From Abyssibius alkaniclasticus (GTDB lineage Bacteria > Pseudomonadota > Alphaproteobacteria > Rhodobacterales > Rhodobacteraceae), in NCBI RefSeq assembly GCF_020447305.1, contig NZ_CP095732.1, positions 434,001 to 498,000 of the forward strand: a stretch of 64,000 bases of DNA, given 5' to 3'. The stretch's first letter is position 1, and each line of letters begins with the position of its first letter. The position numbers and the translations under genes were made by a program. A model generated the notes under the pieces. The model made no database searches. It was not told the DNA's origin and saw nothing but the letters and a program-made list of their open reading frames with translations. Below, one piece after another: positions 36,002 to 47,996 of this stretch.

Positions 36002-37450
36002 ATGAGCCGCGCCAGAAGCCTGATGATCCAGGGCACAGGGTCGAACGTAGGGAAATCCATGCTGGTGGCCGGGCTGTGCCGGGCTGCGCGCAACCGTGGG
36101 CTGGTCGTGCGCCCGTTCAAGCCGCAGAATATGTCGAACAACGCTGCCGTGGCGGCAGATGGTGGCGAAATAGGCCGCGCGCAAGCCTTGCAGGCGCTGG
36201 CCTGCGGGGTGGCGGCATCGGTGCATATGAACCCGGTTCTGCTGAAGCCGGAATCAGAAACCGGCAGCGCGGTCATCGTGCAGGGCAAGCGGCTGACCAC
36301 GCTGCGCGCGCGCGATTATGCAGCCCTGAAGCCGCAGCTTATGGCGGCGGTGGGTGAGAGCTTTGCGCGGCTGCGGCAGGGGGCCGATCTGGTGCTTGTC
36401 GAAGGCGCGGGCAGCCCGGCCGAGATCAACCTGCGCGCCGGCGATATTGCCAATATGGGCTTTGCCGCCGCGCATGATGTGCCGGTGGTGCTGGCCGGCG
36501 ATATCGACCGGGGCGGGGTGATTGCGCAGATCGTGGGCACCCAAGCGGTGCTGGATGCTTCGGACCGCGCGCTGATTGCGGGCTTTCTGGTGAACAAGTT
36601 TCGCGGCGACCCGCGCCTGTTTGACGCGGGTTATGCCGCGATTGAGGCCCATACCGGCTGGCGCGGCTTTGGCGTCTTGCCGTGGTTCCCCCAGGCCCAT
36701 GCCCTGCCCGCCGAAGATGCGCTGGATTTGCGCAGCGGCGGTGCGGGGGGCTACCATATCGCCGTGCCCGCGCTCAGCCGGATCGCCAATTTCGATGATC
36801 TGGACCCGCTGATGGCCGAGCCGGGCCTGCGCATTACGATGGTGCGCGCCGGACAGCCCCTGCCCGGCGATGCCGATCTGGTGCTGATCCCCGGCAGCAA
36901 GGCCACAATCGCCGATCTGGCCTATTTCCGCGCCCAGGGCTGGGATGTGGACCTTGCCGCGCATATCCGCCGTGGGGGGCATGTGCTGGGCATTTGCGGC
37001 GGCTACCAGATGCTGGGGCGCGAGATTGCCGACCCGGAGGGGATTGAGGGCGCGCCGGGCGCTGTAGCCGGGCTGGGCCTGCTCGATGTGCGCACCACCA
37101 TGCAAGCCGCCAAACGGGTGAGCGAGGTCGAGGCCGTGCATATCGCCAGCGGCGCGTGGGTTCAGGGCTATGAAATTCATATCGGGCAAACCACGGGGGC
37201 CGATTGCGCGCGGCCTGTGTTTACGGTGGGCGGTGTGGCCGAAGGGGCCAGTTCCGCCAACCGGCAGATCGCGGGCAGCTATTTGCACGGCATGTTCACC
37301 CAGGACGCGTTTCGCCATGCCTGGCTGGCGGCACAGGGCGTGGCGGGGGCGGCGGAATATGGCGCCGGGGTCGAAGCGGCGCTGGAGGCGCTGGCCGCGC
37401 ATATCGAGGCGCATCTGGATGTTGATGCGCTGCTGGCCGCCGCACGCTGA
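36002..37450 (+). CDS. cobQ: adenosylcobyric acid synthase
   Basis: 482 residues. CobQ amidates adenosylcobyrinic acid a,c-diamide in cobalamin synthesis. N-terminal P-loop-like [18 protein letters not shown], middle [18 protein letters not shown], and a C-terminal type 1 glutamine amidotransferase domain with the nucleophile cysteine in [11 protein letters not shown] and histidine in GSYLHGMF. No other cobalamin gene is in the window, and no cobalamin riboswitch was seen in the short gap upstream. The ATG at 36002 is chosen over 35981. Confidence 0.94.
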   Translation: MSRARSLMIQGTGSNVGKSMLVAGLCRAARNRGLVVRPFKPQNMSNNAAVAADGGEIGRAQALQALACGVAASVHMNPVLLKPESETGSAVIVQGKRLTTLRARDYAALKPQLMAAVGESFARLRQGADLVLVEGAGSPAEINLRAGDIANMGFAAAHDVPVVLAGDIDRGGVIAQIVGTQAVLDASDRALIAGFLVNKFRGDPRLFDAGYAAIEAHTGWRGFGVLPWFPQAHALPAEDALDLRSGGAGGYHIAVPALSRIANFDDLDPLMAEPGLRITMVRAGQPLPGDADLVLIPGSKATIADLAYFRAQGWDVDLAAHIRRGGHVLGICGGYQMLGREIADPEGIEGAPGAVAGLGLLDVRTTMQAAKRVSEVEAVHIASGAWVQGYEIHIGQTTGADCARPVFTVGGVAEGASSANRQIAGSYLHGMFTQDAFRHAWLAAQGVAGAAEYGAGVEAALEALAAHIEAHLDVDALLAAAR

Positions 37451-37511
37451 CAGGCCGTTGGACAGTGGCGCGATTCCCCCCTAGGCTGCACCAAAAGCAA
37501 TAGGAGCCGCC

Positions 37512-38705
37512 ATGCGCCGCATCATTCTGTTGATTGCCCTTGCCTTCAGCCCGGCCGCCAATGCACAGGCGCTGCACCCGATCAACGCCACGCTTGCCAC
37601 GGGCGGAATTGCCGCTGCACAGGCCGAGCTTGCGGGCAAGACCGACCCGGGCTCGCTGTTCCTGCAAGGCGGGCTGGCGTTTTTGCGCGGGGTCGAGCGC
37701 AGTATGCAAACCCGCTGGACCTATGGCGCGACCATGCAGGGCACCGATATTCCGGTGCTGCGCCTGCCCATCGCCCCCAACCCCGCCCCGCTGGCGTTTG
37801 AACCTGCACTGGTCAGCCGGATTTTCGCCGATATGGATGCCGATATGGACCTGGCGCGCGGCTTTCTGGAACAAATCCCGCAAGGGGCGGATTTTGGCGC
37901 GACCATCAACATTACCGATATCTGGTTTGATGTGAATGCCGACGGGCAGCGCCAGGCGGGCGAGGCTATGGCCAATATCGCCTCGGCCGCGCTGGACCGG
38001 CGGCTGAATGAAACCAGCGCGCCGGTGGTGGTGCGCTTTGACTATGCCGATGCCCGCTGGCTGGCCGCCTATACGCATCTGCTTTCGGGCCTGTCCGACA
38101 TGGTCGCAGCCTTCGACCCCACCGCCGCCATTGCGCAGATGATTGAAGTGCGCGCCGAATTCGCCGCCCTTGGCACCAATCCGATGAATATGGGCGCGAT
38201 GATGATTGGCGGGGATTTTGACAATTGGCTGGATTATTTCACGATGCTCTACCAAGCCCTGCGCCAACAGCCCGACCCCACCAATACCCGCGCCGCCCAT
38301 GCGCATTTTCTAAGCATGATCAGCGAGAACCGCGCCTTCTGGGCGGCGCTGGCGGCTGAAAGCGATAATATGGGCGAGTGGATTCCCAACAAGAATCAGG
38401 TTTCCGCGCTTGGGCTGGTTTTGCCCGCGGATGCCGGACAGGCCTGGCAGGCGGTGCTGTTCGACCTTGAGGCGATGCTGACGGGCGACAAGCTGGTGCC
38501 TTTCTGGCGGCTTGGTCCGGGGGCGGGGCTCAATATCCGCAAGCTGTTCATGGACCCGCCGCCGGTCGATATTGTCGGCTTTTTGCAGGGATTCGCATTG
38601 CTGCCCTATATGGAGCAGGGCCCGCTGATCGACGCCGCAAGCTGGCGCGCATTTGACCGGATGGTGCAGGGCGACGGGCTTATGTTTGCCGCATTTCTGA
38701 ACTGA
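37512..38705 (+). CDS. secreted protein of unknown function upstream of sucC
   Basis: 397 residues with a signal peptide (MRRIILLIALAFSPAANAQA), so periplasmic or exported. It contains one DVNADGQRQAGEA segment resembling an EF-hand-like calcium loop. Otherwise it is helical with no recognised domain. It is separated from the suc operon by about 190 bases that contain the GntR operators, so it is probably not part of that operon. Confidence 0.75.
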   Translation: MRRIILLIALAFSPAANAQALHPINATLATGGIAAAQAELAGKTDPGSLFLQGGLAFLRGVERSMQTRWTYGATMQGTDIPVLRLPIAPNPAPLAFEPALVSRIFADMDADMDLARGFLEQIPQGADFGATINITDIWFDVNADGQRQAGEAMANIASAALDRRLNETSAPVVVRFDYADARWLAAYTHLLSGLSDMVAAFDPTAAIAQMIEVRAEFAALGTNPMNMGAMMIGGDFDNWLDYFTMLYQALRQQPDPTNTRAAHAHFLSMISENRAFWAALAAESDNMGEWIPNKNQVSALGLVLPADAGQAWQAVLFDLEAMLTGDKLVPFWRLGPGAGLNIRKLFMDPPPVDIVGFLQGFALLPYMEQGPLIDAASWRAFDRMVQGDGLMFAAFLN

Positions 38706-38714
38706 ACGCGGCTT

Positions 38715-38745
38715 TGTGATCACACAATTTTCGCGTGTGATCACA
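38715..38745. promoter_or_regulatory. two operator palindromes TGTGATCACA upstream of sucC
   Basis: Two identical 10-bp palindromes TGTGATCACA at 38715-38724 and 38736-38745, centre-to-centre 21 bp (two helical turns). They are embedded in TTTGTGATCACACAA and GCGTGTGATCACAAAA. The same palindrome in its longer form stands directly before the GntR gene at 47972-47985. Two sites on one face of the DNA suggest cooperative binding. sucC starts 150 bases downstream. Confidence 0.75.
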
Positions 38746-38894
38746 AAACACGGAATTATCTGCCGAAGCGCGATGATTCCACAGGAATACGTTTTATGTT
38801 GTGCGGGCGCATGGCATAGGGAGGGGTGAACCGGGTAAGGATTTCGCAGCCTTTTGGGTGCAAAACCGCCGGACCGAACAGAAAGGGCGCTGCC

Positions 38895-40088
38895 ATGAAT
38901 ATCCACGAATACCAGGCCAAGAAACTTCTGAAGGACTACGGCGCGCCCGTATCCGAAGGCCGCGCGGTGCTGCGCGCCGAAGAAGCAAAATCGGCCGCGG
39001 GCGAGCTTGATGGCCCGATCTGGGTTGTGAAGGCCCAAATCCACGCCGGCGGGCGCGGCAAGGGCAAGTTCAAGGAAGCCTCGGCGGGCGAAGCGGGCGG
39101 TGTGCGCATCACCAAATCGGTCGCCGAAGCCGCCGAAGAGGCGCAAAAGATGCTCGGGCGCACCCTGGTGACCAAGCAGACCGGCCCGGCGGGCAAGCAG
39201 GTGAACCGCATCTATATCGAAAGCGGTGCCGATATTGCGCGTGAGCTGTATCTGGCCGTGCTGGTCGACCGCGCGACTTCGCGCATTGCCTTTGTCTGCT
39301 CGACCGAGGGCGGGATGGATATCGAGGAGGTCGCGCATAGCACGCCGGAAAAGGTGCAGACCTTCACGGTGGACCCGGCCAGCGGCATTTCAGGCTTTCA
39401 TGGCCGTCAGGTTGCCTTCGCGCTGGGGCTTGAGGGCAAGCAGGTGAAGCAATGCGTGGCGCTGATCAACACGCTTTACAAGATGTTCGTGGAAAAAGAC
39501 TGCGAGATGCTCGAGGTCAACCCGCTGATCGTGACCACGGATGGCGACCTGAAATGCCTTGATGCGAAAATGGGGTTTGATTCTAACGCGCTCTACCGTC
39601 AGGCCGATATTCTGGCGCTGCGCGATGAAACCGAGGAAGACCCGAAGGAACTCGCCGCCAGCAAGTTCGACCTGAATTACATCGCGCTGGATGGCGAGAT
39701 CGGCTGCATGGTGAACGGCGCCGGCCTTGCGATGGCGACGATGGATATCATCAAGCTTTACGGCTCGGCCCCGGCGAATTTCCTCGATGTTGGCGGCGGT
39801 GCCACCACCGAAAAGGTGACCGAGGCGTTCAAGATCATCACATCCGACCCCAATGTGAAGGGGATTCTGGTGAATATCTTCGGCGGCATCATGCGCTGCG
39901 ATGTGATCGCCGAAGGCGTGATCGTGGCCGTGAAGGAAGTCGGCCTGCAGGTGCCGCTGGTCGTGCGGCTTGAAGGCACGAATGTGGAGCTTGGCAAGAA
40001 GATCATCAATGAATCCGGCCTGAACGTGATTGCTGCCGACAATCTTTCCGATGCGGCAGATAAAATCGTGAAGGCGGTCAAGGGTTGA
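38895..40088 (+). CDS. sucC: succinyl-CoA synthetase subunit beta
   Basis: 397 residues. ATP-grasp domain at the N-terminus ([19 protein letters not shown], then [14 protein letters not shown]) and CoA-ligase domain at the C-terminus ([32 protein letters not shown]). With SucD it interconverts succinyl-CoA and succinate with nucleotide phosphorylation in the TCA cycle. First gene of the suc operon; its end overlaps the following lipoprotein gene by 4 bases. Confidence 0.97.
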   Translation: MNIHEYQAKKLLKDYGAPVSEGRAVLRAEEAKSAAGELDGPIWVVKAQIHAGGRGKGKFKEASAGEAGGVRITKSVAEAAEEAQKMLGRTLVTKQTGPAGKQVNRIYIESGADIARELYLAVLVDRATSRIAFVCSTEGGMDIEEVAHSTPEKVQTFTVDPASGISGFHGRQVAFALGLEGKQVKQCVALINTLYKMFVEKDCEMLEVNPLIVTTDGDLKCLDAKMGFDSNALYRQADILALRDETEEDPKELAASKFDLNYIALDGEIGCMVNGAGLAMATMDIIKLYGSAPANFLDVGGGATTEKVTEAFKIITSDPNVKGILVNIFGGIMRCDVIAEGVIVAVKEVGLQVPLVVRLEGTNVELGKKIINESGLNVIAADNLSDAADKIVKAVKG

Positions 40089-40537
40089 TCTTTTCTTCCG
40101 CAAAAGCCGCTTTTCTGGCCGCCAGCCTTGGGTTGGCGGGCTGCGTGCCAATGGATCTGCCCAACCAGCCCTATAACCTGCCCACCCGTGTGGGGCCGGG
40201 CAAGGCCAACCTGCCAACCGGCACGGCCGTTAGCCTGTTTCGGCAGGTTTGCGGGGCGACGGCACCAAGCTTTGCCGAAGCCGCGCCGCAGATGCGCGCC
40301 AGCGGCCAGTTTTCCGAAGCGCCGATCGATGTGTTCTACCATCGCAGCCTGAACGCGCAGTTCCGGATATACGACAATCCGGGCAACTGGCGCTGCACAA
40401 TGGTCTTTCGTTCGGATTCCGGCGCGGGCGCGCTGGCCAGCAGTTTCGCGGCGCTGCGCATTCCCGGCGTCGGCGTGTTTTTCCAAACCACCAGCGGCGG
40501 CACCTATAGCGCCATCGCACGGGCAAACGGGTTGTGA
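40085..40537 (+). CDS. small lipoprotein encoded between sucC and sucD
   Basis: 150 residues from a TTG start at 40085 that overlaps the sucC stop (TTGA). The product starts with a lipoprotein signal ([22 protein letters not shown], lipobox LAGC); the mature part includes [19 protein letters not shown] and [19 protein letters not shown] with two further cysteines. It is unusual to find an envelope lipoprotein inside a central-metabolism operon. No family recognised. Confidence 0.75.
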   Translation: MIFSSAKAAFLAASLGLAGCVPMDLPNQPYNLPTRVGPGKANLPTGTAVSLFRQVCGATAPSFAEAAPQMRASGQFSEAPIDVFYHRSLNAQFRIYDNPGNWRCTMVFRSDSGAGALASSFAALRIPGVGVFFQTTSGGTYSAIARANGL

Positions 40538-40611
40538 TGATGACAGCCCGCATAAACAATAACCGGGCGCGCCGGATGAGCGTGCCGCAATTGCAAGTGG
40601 ACATCTGAATC

Positions 40612-41493
<882 letters not shown>

Positions 41494-41543
41494 ACACCAA
41501 CGGCCTGTGCGCCGGAGCATCGGGTGCGCAGGCTTATGAACTT

Positions 41544-41564
41544 GGCCCGCTTGGGCCGCTTTTT
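41544..41564 (+). terminator. possible intrinsic terminator/attenuator between sucD and sucA
   Basis: GGCCC-GCTT-GGGCC stem-loop followed two bases later by TTTTT, 27 bases before the sucA start. An imperfect GC-rich hairpin precedes it (around 41501-41532). Partial termination here would lower sucAB-lpd relative to sucCD. Short stem, so moderate support only. Confidence 0.4.
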
Positions 41565-41590
41565 GGGAGCAGGCGCGACCTGACGCTGTT

Positions 41591-44527
41591 ATGACCGAAC
41601 ACTCACCGAATAAAGAATTTCACGATTCCTCGTTCCTGCAGGGCCATAATGCGGCCTATGTTGACCAGCTTTATGCGGCCTATGTGGCCGACCCGTCTTC
41701 GGTTGACAGAAGCTGGGCGGATTACTTCAAGGAACTGGATGAGGGTGAGGCGGCTGTGCGGGCCGCCGCCGGGCCAAGCTGGGCGCGGGCCGATTGGCCG
41801 CCTGCCGCCGCAGATGAGCTGACCGCCGCGCTTGATGGCCAATGGCCGGCGATTGCCGACAAGATCAAGGCGAAAGCCGCAGCCAGCGGTGCGCCTGTCT
41901 CCGAAGTTGGCCATAAGCAGGCGGTGCTGGACAGTCTGCGCGCGCTGATGCTGATCCGCGCCTACCGCATTCGCGGGCATCTGGCCGCTGATCTGGACCC
42001 GCTCGGCCTGACCCATAGCCCCGAAATGCCCGAGCTTGACCCGGCCACCTACGGGTTTGGCGCGGCGGATATGGACCGCCCGATCTATATCGACAATGTG
42101 CTGGGGCTGGAAACCGCCAGTATGCGCGAGATCCTCGACATGGTGAAGCGCACCTATTGCGGCACATTTGCCATGCAATACATGCATATTTCCAACCCCG
42201 AACAGGCGGCCTGGCTGAAAGAGCGGATCGAGGGCTACGGCAAGGAAATCGCCTTCACCCGCGAAGGGCGCCGCGCGATTTTGAACAAGCTGGTCGAGGC
42301 CGAGGGGTTCGAGAAATTCCTGCATGTGAAATACATGGGCACCAAGCGTTTCGGCCTTGATGGCGGCGAGGCGCTTATTCCGGCGATGGAGCAGATCATC
42401 AAGCGCGGTGGCGCGCTGGGTGTGCAGGATATCGTGATCGGGATGCCGCATCGGGGCCGCCTGTCGGTGCTGGCCAATGTGATGGGCAAACCCTTCCGCG
42501 CCATTTTCAACGAATTTCAGGGCGGCAGCTTCAAGCCCGAAGATGTCGATGGCTCGGGCGATGTGAAATACCACCTTGGCGCCAGTTCGGACCGCGAGTT
42601 CGATGGCAACGAGGTGCATCTGTCGCTCACCGCCAATCCCAGCCATCTGGAGGCGGTGAACCCCGTTGTCATCGGCAAGGTGCGCGCCAAGCAGGAACAG
42701 CTCAAGGATACCGAGCGCAAGAAGGTGCTGCCGCTGCTGCTGCACGGCGATGCGGCCTTTGCCGGCCAGGGTGTTGTGGCTGAATGTTTTGGCCTGTCGG
42801 GGCTGAAGGGCCACCGCGCGGGCGGAACGATCCATATCATCGTGAACAACCAGATCGGCTTTACCACCTCACCGCATAACAGCCGCTCATCCCCCTACCC
42901 GACCGATATCGCGCTGATGGTGGAAGCGCCGATCTTCCATGTGAACGGCGATGACCCCGAAGCCGTGGTTCATGCCGCGCGCGTGGCGATCGAGTATCGC
43001 CAGAAATTCGGCAAGGATGTGGTGCTGGATATTTTCTGCTATCGCCGCTTTGGCCATAACGAGGGTGACGAGCCGATGTTCACCCAGCCGTCGATGTATA
43101 CCAACATCAAGAAGCACAAGACCACATTGCAGATTTATACCGAGCGTCTGGTGGCCGACGGGCTGATCCCCGAAGGCGAGATCGATGACATCAAGGCCAA
43201 GTTCCAGGCGCATCTGAATGACGAATTCGAGATCGGCAAGGACTATAAGCCCAACAAGGCCGACTGGCTGGACGGGCGCTGGTCGGGCATGGAAAAGCAG
43301 GGCGCCGATTATGACCGTGGCAAAACCTCGGCCCCGCTGGACAGGCTGAAAGAGGTGGGCGCGGCCCTGCACCGCCTGCCCGAAGGCTACAATCCGCATA
43401 AAACCGTGGCGCGCCTGCTGGAAAACCGCAAGGCGATGATCGACAGCGGCGAGGGCATCGACTGGGCCACCGCCGAGGCGCTGGCCTTTGGCAGCCTGCT
43501 GCTGGAAGGCTTTCCGGTGCGCCTGTCGGGCCAGGACAGCACGCGCGGCACATTCAGCCAACGCCATTCGGGCATTATCGACCAGACAACCGAAGAACGC
43601 TACCTGTCGCTGAACCATATCCGCGAAGGCCAGGCAAGCTATGAGGCGGTGGATTCCATGCTGTCGGAATACGCGGTTCTGGGCTTTGAATATGGCTATT
43701 CGCTGGCCGAACCCCGTGCGCTGACCCTGTGGGAAGCGCAGTTCGGTGATTTTGTGAACGGCGCGCAGATCATGATCGACCAGTTCATTTCCTCGGGCGA
43801 GAAGAAATGGCTGCGCATGTCGGGCCTCGTGATGCTGCTGCCGCATGGCTATGAAGGGCAAGGGCCGGAGCATTCCTCGGCCCGCCCCGAACGCTTCTTG
43901 CAGCAATGCGCGGAAGATAACTGGATTGTGGCCAATTGCACGACCCCGGCCAACTATTTCCACATTCTGCGCCGCCAGTTGCACCGGAGCATTCGCAAAC
44001 CGCTGATCATCTTCACGCCGAAATCGCTGCTGCGCCATAAGGGCGCCGTCAGCAAGCTTGAGGAAATGGCCGAAGGCTCCTCCTTTCACCGCGTGCTGTG
44101 GGATGATGCGCAATACGGCAATTCGGATACGAAACTGGTGGCCGACAGCAAGATCAAGCGCGTGGTGCTGTGTTCCGGCAAGGTCTATTTCGACCTGCTG
44201 GCCGAACGCGATGCGCGCGGGCTGAACAATGTCTATCTGATGCGGGTCGAGCAGTTCTACCCCTTCCCGGCGCAGGCCATGTCGACCGAGCTGAAACGCT
44301 TCAAGAATGCCGAGATTATCTGGTGCCAGGAAGAGCCGAAGAACCAGGGCGCGTGGAGCTTTATCGAGCCGAATATCGAATGGGTGCTGGAACGCATTGG
44401 CGCGGCCCATACCCGCCCGCGCTATGTGGGCCGCCCGGCTGCCGCCTCGCCCGCCACAGGGCTGGCCAAGCTGCACCAGGAACAACAAGCCGCGCTGGTC
44501 AATGACGCGCTGACATTGGAAGGATAA
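41591..44527 (+). CDS. sucA: 2-oxoglutarate dehydrogenase E1 component
   Basis: 978 residues, full length. E1 decarboxylates 2-oxoglutarate with thiamine diphosphate and passes succinyl to the E2 lipoyl group. Visible stretches: [19 protein letters not shown] at the N-terminus, [28 protein letters not shown], the TPP-binding [15 protein letters not shown] and NNQIGFTT, then [14 protein letters not shown]. It is followed 4 bases later by sucB. Confidence 0.97.
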   Translation: MTEHSPNKEFHDSSFLQGHNAAYVDQLYAAYVADPSSVDRSWADYFKELDEGEAAVRAAAGPSWARADWPPAAADELTAALDGQWPAIADKIKAKAAASGAPVSEVGHKQAVLDSLRALMLIRAYRIRGHLAADLDPLGLTHSPEMPELDPATYGFGAADMDRPIYIDNVLGLETASMREILDMVKRTYCGTFAMQYMHISNPEQAAWLKERIEGYGKEIAFTREGRRAILNKLVEAEGFEKFLHVKYMGTKRFGLDGGEALIPAMEQIIKRGGALGVQDIVIGMPHRGRLSVLANVMGKPFRAIFNEFQGGSFKPEDVDGSGDVKYHLGASSDREFDGNEVHLSLTANPSHLEAVNPVVIGKVRAKQEQLKDTERKKVLPLLLHGDAAFAGQGVVAECFGLSGLKGHRAGGTIHIIVNNQIGFTTSPHNSRSSPYPTDIALMVEAPIFHVNGDDPEAVVHAARVAIEYRQKFGKDVVLDIFCYRRFGHNEGDEPMFTQPSMYTNIKKHKTTLQIYTERLVADGLIPEGEIDDIKAKFQAHLNDEFEIGKDYKPNKADWLDGRWSGMEKQGADYDRGKTSAPLDRLKEVGAALHRLPEGYNPHKTVARLLENRKAMIDSGEGIDWATAEALAFGSLLLEGFPVRLSGQDSTRGTFSQRHSGIIDQTTEERYLSLNHIREGQASYEAVDSMLSEYAVLGFEYGYSLAEPRALTLWEAQFGDFVNGAQIMIDQFISSGEKKWLRMSGLVMLLPHGYEGQGPEHSSARPERFLQQCAEDNWIVANCTTPANYFHILRRQLHRSIRKPLIIFTPKSLLRHKGAVSKLEEMAEGSSFHRVLWDDAQYGNSDTKLVADSKIKRVVLCSGKVYFDLLAERDARGLNNVYLMRVEQFYPFPAQAMSTELKRFKNAEIIWCQEEPKNQGAWSFIEPNIEWVLERIGAAHTRPRYVGRPAAASPATGLAKLHQEQQAALVNDALTLEG

Positions 44528-44531
44528 CACC

Positions 44532-45737
44532 ATGAGCATCGAAATCCGCGTCCCGACGCTGGGCGAAAGTGTAACCGAAGCCACCATCGCCACATGGTAT
44601 AAAAAACCGGGCGATGCCGTGGCGGTTGATGAAATGCTGTGCGAGCTTGAAACCGACAAGGTAACGGTTGAAGTGCCCGCACAGGCCGCCGGCACGCTTG
44701 GCGAGATCGTCGCCGCCGAGGGTGAAACCGTGGGTGTGAACGCGCTGCTCGGCACCATCATCGAAGGGGCGGATGCCCCCGCCAGAAAGCCCGAAGCGCT
44801 GGTTCTGGGCGATGGGGCCAAGGCCGAGAAGAAGGCCGAAGCCGCGCCCGCTGGCAAGAAGGATGTGGAGGATGCTCCTTCCGCCAAGAAGGCGATGGCC
44901 GAAAAGGGGCTAAGCCCGGATGATGTGAAAGGCACAGGCCGCGACGGGCGCATCATGAAGGAAGATGTGCAAACCGCCGCCGCCAAACCGGCTGACGCCC
45001 CCGCCGCCCCGCGCGCGCCCGTGGCCGCCGATGATGAAAGCCGGCAAGAGCGCGTGCGCATGACCCGCCTGCGCCAGACCATTGCGCGCCGCCTGAAAGA
45101 CGCGCAGAACACCGCCGCCATGCTGACCACCTATAACGAGGTGGATATGTCGGCGGTGATGGATTTGCGCAACGAATACAAGGTGATATTTGAAAAGAAG
45201 CACGGCGTGAAGCTCGGCTTCATGTCTTTCTTCACGAAAGCCTGCTGCCATGCGTTGCGCGAAGTGCCGGAAGTGAATGCCGAGATTGACGGCACCGATG
45301 TGGTTTACAAGAACTATGTGCATATGGGCGTGGCCGTGGGCACCCCCACCGGGCTAGTCGTGCCCGTGGTGCGCGATGCCGACCAGATGGGCTTTGCCGA
45401 GATCGAGAAAACCATTTCCGAACTGGGCCTGAAGGCGCGCGACGGCAAACTTTCCATGGCCGATATGCAGGGCGGCAGCTTCACCATTTCCAACGGTGGC
45501 GTCTACGGCTCGCTGATGTCCTCACCCATCCTGAACCCGCCACAATCGGGCATTCTGGGGATGCACAAGATCCAGGACCGGCCGATGGTGGTGAACGGCG
45601 AAATCGTCATCCGCCCGATGATGTATCTGGCGCTGAGCTATGACCACCGCGTGGTCGATGGCAAAGGTGCGGTGACATTCCTTGTGCGCGTGAAAGAGGC
45701 GCTGGAAGACCCGCGCCGGCTGTTGATGGACCTGTGA
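44532..45737 (+). CDS. sucB: 2-oxoglutarate dehydrogenase E2 (dihydrolipoyl succinyltransferase)
   Basis: 401 residues. One lipoyl domain with the modified lysine in [12 protein letters not shown], an Ala/Glu/Lys-rich linker, a peripheral-subunit-binding domain ([20 protein letters not shown]) and the catalytic domain ending with [15 protein letters not shown], where the histidine acts as base. It forms the core of the 2-oxoglutarate dehydrogenase complex. Confidence 0.97.
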   Translation: MSIEIRVPTLGESVTEATIATWYKKPGDAVAVDEMLCELETDKVTVEVPAQAAGTLGEIVAAEGETVGVNALLGTIIEGADAPARKPEALVLGDGAKAEKKAEAAPAGKKDVEDAPSAKKAMAEKGLSPDDVKGTGRDGRIMKEDVQTAAAKPADAPAAPRAPVAADDESRQERVRMTRLRQTIARRLKDAQNTAAMLTTYNEVDMSAVMDLRNEYKVIFEKKHGVKLGFMSFFTKACCHALREVPEVNAEIDGTDVVYKNYVHMGVAVGTPTGLVVPVVRDADQMGFAEIEKTISELGLKARDGKLSMADMQGGSFTISNGGVYGSLMSSPILNPPQSGILGMHKIQDRPMVVNGEIVIRPMMYLALSYDHRVVDGKGAVTFLVRVKEALEDPRRLLMDL

Positions 45738-45855
45738 TGGGTCCAGGCCGCAGAGGGCCCGATCGGATCCGGGCGTAAACCCTGCCGAGATGGTGCCGCA
45801 CAAAACTTCAAAACTCATGTGAGCTGCGCATGACTGCTGTTAAGGAGTAATAAAA

Positions 45856-47244
45856 ATGGCTGACTATGACGTAATCATCATCGGCGGCGGCCCCGGCGGC
45901 TATGTCTGCGCCATTCGCTGCGCGCAACTGGGGCTGAAGGTGGCCTGTGTTGAAGGACGCGGCGCGCTGGGGGGCACTTGCCTAAATGTCGGCTGTATCC
46001 CGTCAAAGGCGCTGCTCCATGCCAGCCATTCCTTGCACGAGGCCGAGCATAATTTCGAGAAAATGGGCCTGATGGGCGGCAAACCCACGGTCGATTGGGG
46101 CAAGATGATTGGCTATAAGGATGATGTCATCAAAGCCAATACCCAGGGCATCGAGTTTTTGTTCAAGAAGAACAAGGTCGACTATATCAAGGGCTGGGGC
46201 AAGATCACCGCGAAGGACGAGGTGACGGTTGGCGATGATGTGCATAAGGCCAAGAATATCGTCATCGCGACAGGCTCCGAACCCTCCACCCTGCCGGGTG
46301 TCGAGGTGGACGAGAAGGTTGTTGTCACATCGACCGGCGCGCTGAGCCTGCCGAAAGTGCCAAAATCGATGGTGGTGATTGGCGCGGGCGTGATCGGGCT
46401 GGAAATGGGCAGCGTCTATGCGCGCCTTGGCACCGAGGTGACGGTGGTTGAATACTTGGACGCGATCACCCCCGGTATGGATGGCGAGATCTGCAAGGTC
46501 TTCCAGCGGATGCTCGCCAAACAGGGGCTGAAATTCATCATGGGCGCGGCTGTGCAGGGCGTGAAGGCGACGAAATCCAAGGCCACGGTCAGCTACAAAC
46601 TGCGCAAGAACGACAAAGAGGCCGCGTTGGAGGCCGAGTGCGTTCTCGTCGCCACAGGCCGCCGCCCCTATACCGAAGGGCTGGGGCTGGCAGAACTGGG
46701 CGTGGAGATGACCGAGCGCAAACAGGTGAAAACCGATGCGCATTGGCGCACGAATATCGAGAGTATCTACGCGATTGGCGATGTGATTGTGGGCCCGATG
46801 CTCGCCCATAAGGCCGAGGATGAAGGCATTGCCGTGGCCGAAACCATTGCCGGCCAGGCGGGCCATGTGAATTACGGCGTCATTCCCGGTGTCATTTACA
46901 CCGCCCCCGAAGTGGCCAGCGTGGGCCAGACCGAAGAGCAGCTGAAAGACGAGGGCCGCGCCTATAAGGTGGGCAAGTTCAGCTTCATGGGCAATGCCCG
47001 CGCCAAGGCGGTGTTCGCGGGCGATGGCTTCGTCAAGATCCTTGCCGACAAGGATACCGACCGCGTGCTTGGCTGCCACCTGATCGGCCCTTCGGCGGGC
47101 GAGCTTATCCACGAAATTTGCGTGGCAATGGAGTTCGGCGCCAGTGCCGAGGACATTGCCCGCACCTGCCATGCGCATCCAACCTTCTCGGAAGCCATGC
47201 GCGAAGCGGCTCTGGCCTGTGGTGACGGCGCGGTTCACGCCTGA
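45856..47244 (+). CDS. lpd: dihydrolipoyl dehydrogenase (E3)
   Basis: 462 residues. FAD-binding N-terminus ([20 protein letters not shown]), redox disulfide in [16 protein letters not shown]-binding [20 protein letters not shown], and the dimer-interface histidine in [20 protein letters not shown] stands about 9 bases before the start. Placed at the end of the suc operon, it most likely serves the 2-oxoglutarate dehydrogenase complex. Confidence 0.97.
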   Translation: MADYDVIIIGGGPGGYVCAIRCAQLGLKVACVEGRGALGGTCLNVGCIPSKALLHASHSLHEAEHNFEKMGLMGGKPTVDWGKMIGYKDDVIKANTQGIEFLFKKNKVDYIKGWGKITAKDEVTVGDDVHKAKNIVIATGSEPSTLPGVEVDEKVVVTSTGALSLPKVPKSMVVIGAGVIGLEMGSVYARLGTEVTVVEYLDAITPGMDGEICKVFQRMLAKQGLKFIMGAAVQGVKATKSKATVSYKLRKNDKEAALEAECVLVATGRRPYTEGLGLAELGVEMTERKQVKTDAHWRTNIESIYAIGDVIVGPMLAHKAEDEGIAVAETIAGQAGHVNYGVIPGVIYTAPEVASVGQTEEQLKDEGRAYKVGKFSFMGNARAKAVFAGDGFVKILADKDTDRVLGCHLIGPSAGELIHEICVAMEFGASAEDIARTCHAHPTFSEAMREAALACGDGAVHA

Positions 47245-47311
47245 TCATCTTTTGCTCAAAAATATCCCCGCCGGAGGCATCTGACGGGGGCAACACCCCC
47301 AGCCGCCGGCT

Positions 47312-47965
47312 TCAGGCGAGCAGCATCCGCAACCCGTTGGTCACATCGGCGCGCACCGCAAGGCGCAATCCCGGCTCATCGCCTGCCCGCAAACAGGCCA
47401 GTATCGTGCGATGATGCTCGCTGCCCTGCCGCCGCCGCAGCCGCTGGTAAAGCGCGCGCATCGTCGGCCCGGCTTGCAGCCAGACGGTCTCAGTCAGCGC
47501 CAGCATGGCGGGCGCTTGCGCGCGCAAATAGAGCAGCCGGTGAAACTCCAGATTGGTGCGCACATAGCCGGTTGAATCGGCCTTTACGATCATCTGGTCA
47601 ACCGTGGCATTGATGGCGCTCATCCGCTCGATCAGCGCCGCATGGGCGCGCGGCAGGGCGCGGGCGGCCAGTTCAGGCTCCAGCAAGGCGCGCAGCGATG
47701 CCAGCTCCTCGATCCGCTCGTTGGAAAGCTCGGGCGTTGAAACACGGCCCGATTGCGTCATTTTCAGCGCGCCTTCGGCCACCAGCCGGCGCACCGCCTC
47801 GCGCGCCGGGGTCATCGAAACACCATGCGCTGCCGCAATGCCGCGCAGCGTCAGGCTTTCGCCCGGCTCCATTTCCCCATGCATGATGCGTGTGCGCAGC
47901 GCACGATACAGCACTTCATGCGCGGGCAAAACAAGGTCTGTCTGGATGGGGCGCGGTCTGATCAT
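47312..47965 (-). CDS. GntR family transcriptional regulator (FCD/FadR subfamily), likely suc regulator
   Basis: 217 residues. Winged helix-turn-helix at about 20-75 (ALRTRIMHGEMEPGESLTLR, then VSMTPAREAVRRLVAEGAL), followed by an all-helical FCD-type sensor domain whose metal/ligand histidines and aspartates are in the region from NLEFHRLLYLRA on. It is convergent with lpd. A perfect palindrome TTTGTGATCACAAA ends 7 bases before its ATG, and the same core occurs twice before sucC, so it probably represses itself and controls sucC-lpd. Effector unknown; a TCA-cycle acid is a natural guess. Confidence 0.88.
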   Translation of the reverse strand: MIRPRPIQTDLVLPAHEVLYRALRTRIMHGEMEPGESLTLRGIAAAHGVSMTPAREAVRRLVAEGALKMTQSGRVSTPELSNERIEELASLRALLEPELAARALPRAHAALIERMSAINATVDQMIVKADSTGYVRTNLEFHRLLYLRAQAPAMLALTETVWLQAGPTMRALYQRLRRRQGSEHHRTILACLRAGDEPGLRLAVRADVTNGLRMLLA

Positions 47966-47971
47966 CGTGAA

Positions 47972-47985
47972 TTTGTGATCACAAA
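47972..47985. promoter_or_regulatory. operator palindrome before the GntR gene
   Basis: Perfect 14-bp palindrome TTTGTGATCACAAA, 7-20 bases upstream of the GntR start codon, where binding would block transcription or translation start. It contains the same TGTGATCACA core as the paired sites before sucC. Confidence 0.75.
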
Positions 47986-47996
47986 GCGCGGCAGAG

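Noticed and set aside
42887-45130. 747-codon open frame antisense to sucA and sucB
   Set aside because: Overlaps two certain genes; repetitive Ala/Ser-rich N-terminal part and no domain. An artefact of codon bias.
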